In this document: piece by piece, positions 11,821 to 22,017 of the stretch
Layout: each line of letters starts with the position of its first letter
Position numbering within the stretch: position 1 is the stretch's first letter
Assembly (NCBI GenBank): GCA_035235625.1
Contig: CP141144.1
Location: 35,338,014 to 35,402,013 of the forward strand
Reading direction: 5' to 3'
Length of the DNA: 64,000 nt
DNA from: Saururus chinensis
Taxonomy: Eukaryota > Streptophyta > Magnoliopsida > Piperales > Saururaceae
Translations under genes and position numbers: made by a program
Notes under the pieces: generated by a model
Seen by the model: only the letters and a program-made list of their open reading frames with translations
What the model was told of the DNA's origin: nothing
Database searches by the model: none

Positions 11821-12735
11821 ATAATTTTAAGCTAAGTGCTCTTGGGAGGCAAGCCAGTTTTTCTTCCTTTATTTGTTTAGTTCCTCTAGTTAATTGTAGT
11901 TGTTTTCTTATTTACCTGCCTTTTATCTTTGTGTTGTGCTATAGTCAAGGTTTGGGGGTGCTTATCTACTTCCACTAGTTACCATTACTTGCTTCTTGCT
12001 AGCATTCTTATTGCTTACTTTGACAGTGATAGAACTCTAGCAGTGCACATTTGACTGCAGTAATATCTTTTCTTTCTTCATTTTTCTCTAACTTTTCTTC
12101 AACGTTGCAATTTATTTTTGTCTATATTTTAAAACATTGACGATATATTTAGTTTAGGTTTGGGGGTGTAGAAAGAGATTTTTGATAGTTTTTTGTGTCA
12201 TAGTTGTAGGCTTGTAGCTATTATGTTTAGTGATATAACAAAATTTGAAAAAAAAATAATTTTTTTATTTTTTATTTTGGCTACTTACATTGATGCACCT
12301 TTAGATATGTCACTATGTTTAATATAATCAAGTGGATTACAAAATATTATATAACTTGACTAGTTAAATGACGTTTATTCTGATTTCATCATATTGGTAG
12401 ATTGTGCTCCTATTTTACAAAACTAGAAAGACATTTGTCTAAATGAGAAAACAAACTTTTGAGTATTCTCTTTCATTTTAGTGGATATCACTGCATCTAA
12501 GGAAAGTTTTCTTGAAGGTTAAACTTTGGTATGATCTAGTAGTACTTAAATTATCAAAATAAAGTGTTGTCGGTTTCTAAATCAGTATAGGATTTTTTGT
12601 TATCGTAATTAAGGTTGAGTGAGTAATGTTCTCAATAGAAAAAAAAGGGAAAAAAATGAAGTAGAAAAAAATTGAATGCAAAATTGTAAAAAACTAAAGA
12701 CAAATTCTTTCTACTGAATAGACCGTGAGAGTTTA
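11821..12735 (+). other. 3' non-coding body of Athila-like element 1, truncated
   Basis: After pol there is no open frame. The stretch aligns in patches with 56485-57120 of element 2. Both have the ggtttgggggtgtagaaaga motif, the patch attgtgctcctattt...gacattt.., and the gatctagtagta patch. The match stops in the A-rich tract near 12735, where minus-strand gag of another element starts. The rest of the 3' region and the 3' LTR are missing. No env-like frame is visible. Confidence 0.6.
12133..12180 (+). promoter_or_regulatory. Conserved Athila post-pol motif (element 1 copy)
   Basis: The sequence runs from aacattgacgata to ggtttgggggtgtagaaaga and ends at agatt. Element 2 has the same motif at 56564-56610, nearly unchanged, although flanking non-coding DNA has drifted. 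A similar CATTGAGGACAATG...TTTGGGGG string is common just after pol in Athila elements. Its role is not established; a second polypurine tract or an RNA signal are possibilities. Confidence 0.6.
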
Positions 12736-13110
12736 ATATCAATCTAATCGACAAGTAAGAATTAATACTTCTAGCCTCTTTTGTGTAGAATTTTGTCCAT
12801 GTAACCCTTGAACCTCTGTCGCTCAATTGACAACCACCACTTCTAAGCCTCACCCTTGAATGTAAAGACTGCAAGTCGAGTCTTCTCCTCCTCTGGACAA
12901 CATCGGGCACTAAAGATCTCCAAATGAAGTCTCCAGTTATCTACCTCAGAAGCATCTAACCCAATCTTGAAGCTATGAGGTTTAAGCTTCTTGAATCCCT
13001 CAAGCGAAAGAGATTGCAATTTGCTGCCGCCTCTCTATTTAGCCTGGATGAACTGTGTTAACCCCTCGATGGCAGTCAACACGTTGTAAACCCTGGGATC
13101 TTGGGCACCC
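12736..13110 (-). pseudogene. Ty3/gypsy chromovirus-type gag fragment (minus strand)
   Basis: On the minus strand from about 13110 downwards one reads LDASEVDNWRLHLEIFSARC, then CPEEEKTRLAVFTFKGEA, a stop, and KWW. This is the Retrotrans_gag core in which the family form is DPxxADNWxxxxExIF...EEExVxxAxFxLxGEAExWW. The order LTR (13382-22017), primer site (13362-13373), gag is correct for one minus-strand element. The fragment ends near 12736 at the 3' edge of Athila element 1, so the rest of gag and all of pol are absent. An internal stop replaces the residue before KWW. Confidence 0.75.
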
Positions 13111-13361
13111 CAATGGTTATTAGCACCTGCATGATTAAAACCAGCTAGCTACAGAACACCCACACATTAATCATACAACCTAATAACTCAAAGCCAGACG
13201 AGCAACCAAGCAAAATAAACAACACAATCAAGCAAGCAAGCATTCAAGACAAACAACTAATGGAATTTCATGTCGCTAGTCATGACTAGACCTTGATCAT
13301 CATACAACTCATTAAACCTAAGACTCCTCCCCAAACCTTATTTACTCTAGGACAAAGAGGT

Positions 13362-13373
13362 GCTCCGATACCA
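13362..13373 (-). promoter_or_regulatory. tRNA-iMet-type primer binding site (minus strand)
   Basis: The minus strand reads TGGTATCGGAGC, one transition from TGGTATCAGAGC, the usual initiator-methionine primer site of plant gypsy and copia elements. It starts eight bases after the LTR terminus at 13382. This marks 13382-22017 as a 5' LTR rather than a solo LTR. Confidence 0.8.
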
Positions 13374-14565
13374 AAACTTTCTGTCACGCCCTGAACCAAG
13401 CCGAATCCGGTTTAGGGGCCGGTTGAACCACATGGGAGCTACTAAATTGCATTGCAGAAGACTTTAACAATTAATTGGGTATTTAATACATACACGGATT
13501 TGTGCACCTTTAGTCCTTTGTGAAAGAAAAATAAGGTAAAATAAAAGAGGATAACATCTCTTAAATAAATCCTCAAACTTAACCCACATACTTCATATCC
13601 TAAGCCTAACACAGGGCTTGAATCAAAAAATCTTAGACAAGTCTAAAAGCATCATATATATACAAATTTGATAACTGTCACGACCCAAATTTTCAAAGCA
13701 TTTTTAAATAGCACGAATGGTAGGTAGCAATTTTTTTTTTATTTTCTTTAAATACAAAACAAACCATTCAATTAAATATCCAAGTCACGATAACTGGGGT
13801 TCACAAATACGAATATCAAATCATATGATATTATTTAACGTCTGAAAATTCATAAAGACCAACTCATCCATCTAAGTACAAGTCTGTCACCCGTCTGAAA
13901 ATAAATAACAAGTTGACTCTCACGCTTAAGGTACACTTACGTATCGGAGTTTCAAAAATACGAAAACCTCTGGAGCTTGCCTGCCTTGGTATCACTTGTT
14001 GTCGCCTGGAGAATCTGCAACATAGCAAACGAAACAACCACAACAACAACAATGGAATCTCTCCTCTTTCAGGAGAAGAGCTTCCAAAGGACAAAAGGTT
14101 TTATTAATATTTTTTGGATCGGGCCAACATCACCCGATGTTAGTTGCCTACGTACTCATCAGACAACATCTCCAATGTTTCCAACAAGATCGGATCCACA
14201 CGTAGTTCTGCCTAAAACTACATTATACTAAGAAGCATAGCATCACCCATGCAATGCTTAAGTATTTTCAAGCAACCTACATTTTATGTAAGTCCTTTAA
14301 TCGTTCCACTTGTTCTAATTAAACAAGCAATATCAAACGATGTTATTAATTATCTCACAACCCTTGTTCAATGATTAATGCTAACATCCTGCAAACCGTA
14401 CCACATAAGGGTAATATATAGAACACATAACTCAAAAACATGGGCTGATCTTTAACCAATGAAGACAATCACAATGCACAAAACAATGGAAACTGTTCAG
14501 GAAACAATGCACTAATTGTTACCTGAAAATACCGACTCCCACTCAAAGGAGTAATTGTATGCTAA

Positions 14566-14979
14566 CAGAAATCCTAGCATCTCTAGAGATCCACTTGGAT
14601 CAGCCATGGGCCTAGAGATGTAGGTACCAGCTCTGCTCATGGACACACTGGCCGGAGGTAGATGAGCCTTCCATGATGCTCAAAAACCTGGTTTGCGCAT
14701 TTGTAGGGATCCATCGTCCCAAAAGGAGCGGAGACCACAAGGGTCTGAAAGAATACCGCCATGGTTATTGTCAGAAATCGTAGCATCTCTAAAGATCTAC
14801 TTGGATCAGCCATGGGCCTAAAGATGTAGGTACCAGCTGTGCTCATGGACACACTGGCTGGAGGTAGATGAGCCTTCCATGATGCTCAAAAACCTGGTTT
14901 GCGCATTTGCAGGGATCCATCGTCCCAAAAGGAGCGGAGATCACAAGGGTCTGAAAGAATACCACCATGGCTATTATTG
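14566..14979. repeat. 206 bp tandem duplication inside the solo LTR
   Basis: The block starting cagaaatcctagcatctct at 14566 is repeated from 14772 (cagaaatcgtagcatctct) with only a few substitutions. Both copies include catgggcctagagatgtagg or a close form, ccttccatgatgctcaaaaa and cgtcccaaaaggagcggaga. The repeat is non-coding. Confidence 0.9.
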
Positions 14980-16189
14980 TGAGCTTAAACTTTGATTCCG
15001 AAAATATCCCATAACAACCCTCGATTCAATAGCCAAGGTAAAATTCTATGTCAGGGCCCCATTCACTCCATGAACTGGTCCCGACCCTAATCCAAGGACA
15101 ACCAAAATCTCTTGATTAGTCTTTATTAACCTTAAGTTACTGATATAACTTAAAACATCAATAATAAAAGCATACATCAACATAATCAACATAAAAACAT
15201 GCATTCACACCAATGCATAAATAATGAAAAAGGGCCCATTGCACTCATTTGCAGGGCTAGGGCTCAGCGAATTCAAGCCCAATAATGCAGATAACTCTAA
15301 CATATTATATGAGTATGTATTTAATACTCTAGTCGATCATGGTACTTGGTTGCAGACACGTGTAATACGCTGCATTAAACCTTGAGAATTAGGGTTCTTC
15401 CATTAATTTCCCATGACACTATGACCTGACAAGGTCTTCATGTCACTTACTATTCACACCCCTTCCTTTTGAAGCCAATTAACGTCATTCTAGGGCACCT
15501 TAACGCTTGGTTGCTAGGTTATCCGTTTTAGCGAAAATAGAACATACTGCCCCCTAAGGGGTAATTCCACCACTTGGGGGTATACTACCCTCCATTGGTT
15601 CATTTAGTCCACTCACTACCCTTTTGTTGATTTAAGTCATTGATTTCTCACAAGGCTCCACTCTCAGACCGACTCACGCTTCCATTCACACGAGTGTGGG
15701 CGGGTCCACTCAAAGGGGTATTTTTGTCATTTGGTTTAAGGCCTTAATGATATCCAATGGGTCTAAAATTCAACTCAAGGGTACTACTGGCCTTCATGGA
15801 CTCTGTGTAATTTTCCTGGCATGTGACGGGGTTGTAAACCCCTTGAACCGACCCAGGTTGTCTTAACGGTTTACGATAAACCCTAAGGGCAAAAGGGTCA
15901 ATTAACCACTTATTGATTTTTTTTCCTCACCAAAAAGTTTGGCCTATAATTAGGTTACCCATTAAAATCTCACTGAAATTTTTTTCTAATTTTTAATTCA
16001 ACTCCTAAGCCCCTGAACCGGGGCCCCGAAGTCGGGCAAATGGTTCTCACATGATAATTTAACCACCAGGGGTAAAAAGGTCATTTTAGAGACTCTAGAA
16101 TTTTTACCGGTCCTCAAACTCGGTCAAGACACTCATAACTCTCTCAAAGTCTACAGGTAATTTTTTTAAATTTTTAGAACAAGTAAAGC

Positions 16190-16880
16190 CCCTTGATCAT
16201 GACCCGGTTTGATCCCCCTTTTTTTCTATTTTTTTTAAAAAAACCAAACCCGGGCAGGGTTTTGGTTTGGGTTGACGACCTGCAACGCGGGTCATCTTCC
16301 CCACGTTCGGCCAGAGGCAGAAATACCTTTGGCGGTGCCACCCCTGGGCACCACAGCCGGGTGGTGGGCTGGGGTCCATTGGATCGCCGCCATGCGGCGA
16401 TCACAATGAGTCTGGCCCCCGCCGTCACCCGATGCCCGGCCGGGGCCAAAGTCGCATTTTTTTTTGCAACTGCCGGCACTCCGAAGCACGGCGGCGGCAG
16501 GGCGCCACAGCTGAGTGACGGGCCGGGGTCTACCAGATCGCCGTCTTCCGGCGATTCCCATACCTTCGGTCCCGCCTCCGGCTAGGGCGTGCACTGTGCC
16601 GACGTTGTCCTCTTTTTTTTTACAGGCGGCGATGCCGCCACTGCCAGGGCCAGTTCGGCCCAGGCCGGTGCATCCAGGGTTGTTGTGGCCTAGGCCGGCA
16701 TGGTCAGGACCGGTGCGGCCACGGCCGGCACAGCCTCGGCCAACGGCAGTCTCACTGTTTTTGTTTTTGTTTTTTTGTTTTTAAACTACTGCAACAACCC
16801 GGCGGCAGCCGATCTGCCGCCGCCAAGGCCGCCGGATCTATGGCCTCCAAGGCCAAGGCCGGTGCGTCTCCGGGTCCAGC
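16190..16880. other. CpG-rich core of the solo LTR
   Basis: Base composition changes sharply to G+C rich with many CG dinucleotides, for example gccgccatgcggcgatcac and cggcggcagccgatctgccg, in an otherwise A+T rich window. Proline- and arginine-rich open frames here arise from composition and are not supported as genes. A similar CpG-rich core occurs in the solo LTR at 40232-45156. Confidence 0.8.
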
Positions 16881-17043
16881 CACTAGCGACCGGCCGGCAG
16901 CAGTTAGAAAATAAACAGTACAAAGTGAACAGTAATTGCAGAAATCACTATTTATGTCATTAACAAAACGGTTTATATTTTAATAGTAAAATATCACTAA
17001 TCTTGATTCAAAATCCTACCTCGAAGGCTGGGTTGTCGTCGAT

Positions 17044-18471
17044 TGTTGTTACGTCTGAAACAAGACTATGAATAAGTCAAATTCAGATTTATTTTACTTG
17101 TCAATTGTAGTAGACAAGGTCGATCCACAAGGAAAGCCTTGTGCAACAAAGAAAATAGTTTCGAAGAAATAGAGGAAGAAAAATTAAGAAAGAAAGAGTA
17201 GAAGAGTATTGAGAGAATAACAAGTTAAGAAATCAAGATGAGAAAACACTAAGGCATTAAGGATCATTGTAACATCTAATGATGTTCATCATGTATGATG
17301 TTATCTCAGTTAGAATCGAATGAAGATTCTATCTAACTGGAAGATATGAACATTAAAATTAAAACTAAAGATAGAAAATGCTTTGGATAGATGAAGGATA
17401 AAAATAATTGTCTCTTAAAGATTTCTATGTATCCAAATCACAAAAGATCAAGAAGGAGAGCCTTCAAGCATCTTATGTATCCAAATCACAAAGAAACAAG
17501 AAGAAGAACAATATTAAATAAACGTCACTTCAAATAAACAATACTTACTTGAAACTATTGATGAAACATGAATTGAACTCCATTAGATTGTTACAAATTA
17601 CCTCTAGCCTTAGCTTGAGAGCTTAGAAGCCATTACAATAAAACTAAAAACAAAATTACAAAATAAAAGAAGAAAATAGGAGAAGAGAGCTCCAAAGAGG
17701 AGGGGTTGCCCATCTATCACGTCCACCCCTCTATTTATAGGAATAGAAGGGGTTGCTTCAAAGAGGAAAGTGAAATCAAATCTCTAGATTGCATCTTGAT
17801 TGATTGCTTCTTCGGCAATGATTATATACTAAATAAATCAAATAAATCCATGATTTATTTATTAAATAAGTATCTTTGATTATTTCTTTAGATATCCAAT
17901 CAGCCTCATTATCTTTCTTTATGTGTATCAATCAAAATCAATGAAAATATTCTTCATGTGCTGGCCCCGGGTTAGTTTACTAGCTGTCTGATTGCATGCC
18001 AGATTCGACCCATATATCTTCGGAATTTGGAATTTTGTCCTGAAATAAGACTTGTAGCCACGGAAGTCTTATTTCCAATGCCACTAGAATCGTATCAATT
18101 CGAATTATACAGAGAAAGATATAGTCAAAATACTAAGGCTGTGTCAATCTGTCCGAATTAGCTTCTTTCCTAATTTAGTTCTCTTGATGCAAATCTCAAA
18201 TCAAACGGGTCCACAAGGTTGTGTTTGACCATTCCATGTATGTTTAGACTATTAAGAGCCCATTCTTGACTTTTAAATAGCTTTGGGTAGTTGGGCTTCA
18301 CTTCCTCTTCCAGTTGGATCCTGTTGAAGCCTGTTTAGACATGTAAACTCAATTAAGGTCCAACTAACCTATTCAAAACATAAATAGCCCAAATAAGCAA
18401 TGACTTAACACAAAATAAGATTACAATTTGAAATTTGAAAACGTTTTATTGAACATTATTTCAGTGCATCA
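17044..18471 (-). mobile_element. Athila-type solo LTR, target duplication TCGAT
   Basis: This 1428 bp block matches, in reverse, the LTRs of the complete Athila element (46115-47557 and 57981-59413). It runs from TGTTGTTACGTCTGAAAC at 17044 to CAGTGCATCA at 18471. It is flanked by identical duplications TCGAT at 17039-17043 and 18472-18476. There is no internal region, so it is a solo LTR. It is the innermost of three nested insertions here. A TATA motif is kept at 17732-17739. Confidence 0.93.
17732..17739 (-). promoter_or_regulatory. TATA box of the Athila solo LTR
   Basis: The minus strand reads TATAAATA followed by GAGGGGTGGACGTGATAGAT, as in the other Athila LTRs (46858 and 58713). This is the probable core promoter; transcription would start some 25-30 bases downstream on the minus strand. 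Confidence 0.65.
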
Positions 18472-18539
18472 TCGATCCACCGTCGCCAACGCTTCACCGG
18501 TGTCTCGCCAAAAAATTCCTTCCTCTCCTTCACCATCCA

Positions 18540-18579
18540 AAAACTCTCCTAATCGAGCAAAAGCCCCCCCCCCCCCCCA
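18540..18579. repeat. Homopolymer C run
   Basis: A run of C bases lies in aaaagcccccccc... near 18560-18580, within the solo LTR. Its length may be affected by sequencing error. It has no coding meaning. Confidence 0.5.
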
Positions 18580-19170
18580 AATTGTGCAATAAGAAGGCAT
18601 TTTTATAAGCATCAGGATTAGGATTCTTAACCCCTCTAAAATTTGGGTAATCCTCCCCATTAGGACACCTTATTAGGACCTTAAAAATTAATTTCGGAAT
18701 TATAAACAACTGGGCCCGCAAAATGACTTAAACGGGCCAAATACAGTCTAAATCGGGTAAACGGGTCCTGCACGATATGTTCAACTTCAAACGGTCGTAT
18801 CTCCCTCATCCGGACTCCGATTCGCGCGTTCTTGGTGGCATTTCGAAGAGCTTTTTGTCTAGTTTCTAAAAAAATTAGCTTCAGACACAAATTTCTAGGG
18901 AGGTAGTTATTTTACTAAGAATGTCAATAGGTCAAACACCCTATTTTCCACGTATTTAAATTTTGAAACTCGGGAAAATTAAGGATATTACAATAACATA
19001 ATCATCCATACAAAGTATTCTATAATCATGATAGCATAAATTAGAAGACAAAATAAGGTACTAAGGCATCTGCATCTACTCCTATGCATATCCTGCTCGT
19101 CCCTTGTACAAGAATTCTGATCAACTGCATGTCGTACCTTGGTCCCCAAAATAAAATATAGAAAGACGGG

Positions 19171-19183
19171 TGAGTAAAACTCA
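19171..19183. promoter_or_regulatory. Conserved LTR hairpin TGAGT-AAA-ACTCA
   Basis: A 5 bp stem with a 3 base loop, preceded (minus-strand sense: followed) by the CACCC context shared with 44672-44689, 53037-53053 and 33142-33157. Function unknown. Confidence 0.55.
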
Positions 19184-19339
19184 GTAAGGTTTGAAATATG
19201 GTAATATTAATTTGAAAACAACCACAGAACATCAACATGGTAATTCCTCTGCAATACCCCTATTTACCCATAAGTAATTATCTTGCATACAAGGATCTCA
19301 TAGATACTAATCATGGGATGAATAATCATAGTATGACAT

Positions 19340-19830
19340 CACATCCATAATGCATAATAAGTGATTCTCACACAATCACATCATGCATAATCATCACATA
19401 TGACCTATATGAGAAGTGTCTCTACCACACATTCAGATCATACATAAACATCACAATAACCTGCATGCGAAATGTCTCTACCACACATTTAGATCACGCA
19501 TAAACATTACACTAACCTACATGAGAAGTGTCTCTACCACACATTCAGATCATGCATAAAGGTTTATGAGAAGTGTCTCTACCACACATTCAGATCATGC
19601 ATAAATATTACATAAACCTGTATGAGAAGTGTCTGTACCACACATTCAAATTATGCATAATCATAACATAAACTTGCATGAGAAGTGTCTCTACCACACA
19701 TTCAGATCATACATAAACTTCACATAAACCTGCATGAGAAGTATCTCTACCACACACATTCAGATCATGCATAAACATCACCTACCAACCTACATATAAA
19801 GTGTCTCTAACACACATTCCATAACAATTC
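19340..19830. repeat. Tandem array, about 56 bp units (LTR of 13382-22017)
   Basis: About eight units of the form gagaagtgtctctaccacac, attcagatcatgcataaaca, tcacataacctgcat follow one another with point changes and one partial unit near 19560. Corresponding arrays occupy the same place in the related LTRs at 30225-33639 (32590-32880) and 50191-53531 (52640-52890). Confidence 0.85.
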
Positions 19831-22017
19831 AAGTCGATAAAGACAACCTTGCTTAATCGGTTAAAGTAGAAGCAGTCCTTGCACACTCCAAACAATCCTC
19901 CACAGAAAAATCTGAAGGAATTTCCACAGTTTGAGTAAATTCCCTAAGGAGGAAGAATACCTCCTAGTAAGCCGGTGCACTCGGCTACACTAACCTATAT
20001 TTTCAGGGTCCAGATGGTCTCAAACAGTTTATCTCCTTATAGCATTATCATTCTTCTCAATCCAAGGAGGAAAAACTTGTCCTCAAGGGATGTAAAACCC
20101 CATCCTTTCAGACATAAAACCAAATCGATAAGCCTCCAATAGATTAATCTGACAAGCAATATCATACAATTGCATTCAATCGATCAATACAGCTAATCTC
20201 GATAAAATCCCATTCTTAAATCTATCTGATGATGCATGTAATATGATACATACGTGATCAATCTCTACATGAATTCTAATTCATGAAACGTGCTCCCATC
20301 AACTCCACATGCATCATTTAATCATAAATATCAACAATTACCATGATTACCCCCACATGTATGTGATTCTAGATAGAAACATTTATTCCTAAGCACATAA
20401 CCATGCATTGTAGATAACTCACAAAATACGACACACATACTCTTTAATATCTAATTATGGTTCCTGATTGAAATAATGAGTGAAACCCAATGGAAAACAT
20501 CAATCATGTCAAGAGAAACCTCATGCTAGACCTATATAAGCATATACACCATACTTGAAGTTAGATATGGCACCATCATTCATCATAACTTATTCACATT
20601 ATATGAAGACAAACTAGTCCATCCTCATGCTATAATCTTGCTAGAATTATACGTAAAGCATAAGGAATCTTTCAATCATGGATTCAAGATAAGCATTCCT
20701 AACATGTCTAGCCAACAACATGTAATTTCACATAATACTTAAATATTCTTCATAATTTCCAACATCAATATCATGCCCTTCTAGTTGCTTATTCTAGCAA
20801 AAATTACTCATTATAAACATAAGAAATTGTACGAGTAAAAACTCAAAAATGGACAAAATAGCAAAAATCACCAATCTACCATGTTGGCGTTCGAACGCCC
20901 TACAGGGCCGTTCGATTGGGCTGCATGGTCGTTCGATCACCATAATGGGAGTTATTGGTTCATCTTCCATACTTCAAAATCAAAACGGAAACTTCACATA
21001 CAAATCTTAAATTACCAAATAACACTCCCAAGAATCATTATAATCTAATCTATTATTAGAGAACATCAAATCTATCCATAAACCGCAAGAAATCTCATTA
21101 AAGATTATAGTTTCACAAATCACCATTAAAGCTCATAACTATGAAACCCACTTCAAACTGTAACAAAACTTAATCTAAAATCACAGCAATATTTAAGACC
21201 AAAACACTTATCTTCTAGCAACTTCTTGACTCAAATTAGCTACTCTAACACCTTCAACACTTACCTAACAAAGGGCATTTTATTAATACCTTCATAAATC
21301 TGATTTAAAACACGTAAAACCTTTAAGAACTAGTAGATCTAGGGTTCAAGAGACTTAAAAATGAATTTCCCATCATTGGGTTTTGAAATAGAAACCCAAA
21401 TTAGTAGCTTTTGGGTATAAATCAAGATTAATCCAAAGCAAATGAAGGGATTTGAAAGATTTAAGAAAAACCCTAATAGATTAATGAAATATTAACAAAA
21501 TCCATACCTTAATCTCCTTTCTCTTTTAGGAAAATAGAGATTACCCTCCTAAGCTCCAAGTCTTAGACCTTTCCCAATTGGAAAAGTAGATGGGTTTTTC
21601 CTTTCATAGTAAAGGATGGGGTAAACGTAATAGGTTTGTGGGGTATAAATAGTGTTTTACTGCTAAAAGTGGAAAATCTTGCTTATTTAAACCCAAATTA
21701 AAGTCTAAAAATTTTAAAATAATTATTTTCTATCTTGGGTTAATGTTAGGGTAATTTAGTACTAATAATCCTAAATTCACACGTGGGGCCCACAGTGGAC
21801 CCGCCCTCTAATTTTTCAGAAAAAATAGTAAAAAATTTAAAAAATTTCCAAATGACTTAAATTAACTTAAAACCATAATTGTGAAGAAAATTTTGGTTAA
21901 AACCTTCGTAAAACACTTTAATTTTGAAACTAGTCAAAACCATCAGAATTGACATTAAACTGCACAATAGCAATTAAATAGAATAAAATAAACCAGTTCA
22001 ACTTTAGGGATCTTATA

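Larger units (their letters stand above)
13676..18992 (-). mobile_element. Solo LTR of a distinct gypsy-like family, target duplication ATAAC, itself interrupted
   Basis: The element ends are TGTCACGACCC at 13676 and GATATTACA at 18992, i.e. TGTAATATCC...GGTCGTGACA on the minus strand. It is flanked by identical 5 bp duplications ATAAC at 13671-13675 and 18993-18997. No gag, pol or primer site lies inside, so this is a solo LTR left by recombination between two LTRs. Without the nested Athila solo LTR it is about 3.9 kb. It contains a 206 bp tandem duplication (14566-14979) and a CpG-rich core (16190-16880). It sits inside the 5' LTR 13382-22017. Confidence 0.9.
13382..22017 (-). repeat. 5' LTR of minus-strand chromovirus-type element, split by a nested solo LTR
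   Basis: In minus-strand sense the LTR starts at 22017 with TATAAGATCCC (TGTAAGATCC in the related LTR at 50191) and ends at 13382 with CAGGGCGTGACA, the same ending as the LTR at 50191-53531. Removing the 5.3 kb insertion 13676-18992 leaves about 3.3 kb, the size of the 50191 and 30225 LTRs. The two portions are 13382-13675 and 18993-22017. The right portion has the same architecture as those LTRs, including the 56 bp tandem array and the hairpin near 19171. No flanking duplication is expected because the element is truncated. The start TG has mutated to TA. Confidence 0.8.

Noticed and set aside
16174-16963. Pro/Arg-rich open frames of 87-130 codons
   Set aside because: Same reason: composition-driven frames in the CpG core of a solo LTR with no conserved counterpart.
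19340-19830. Regularly spaced repeats that look like a CRISPR array
   Set aside because: Units are contiguous and whole-unit similar, without unique spacers, and the context is a plant LTR.
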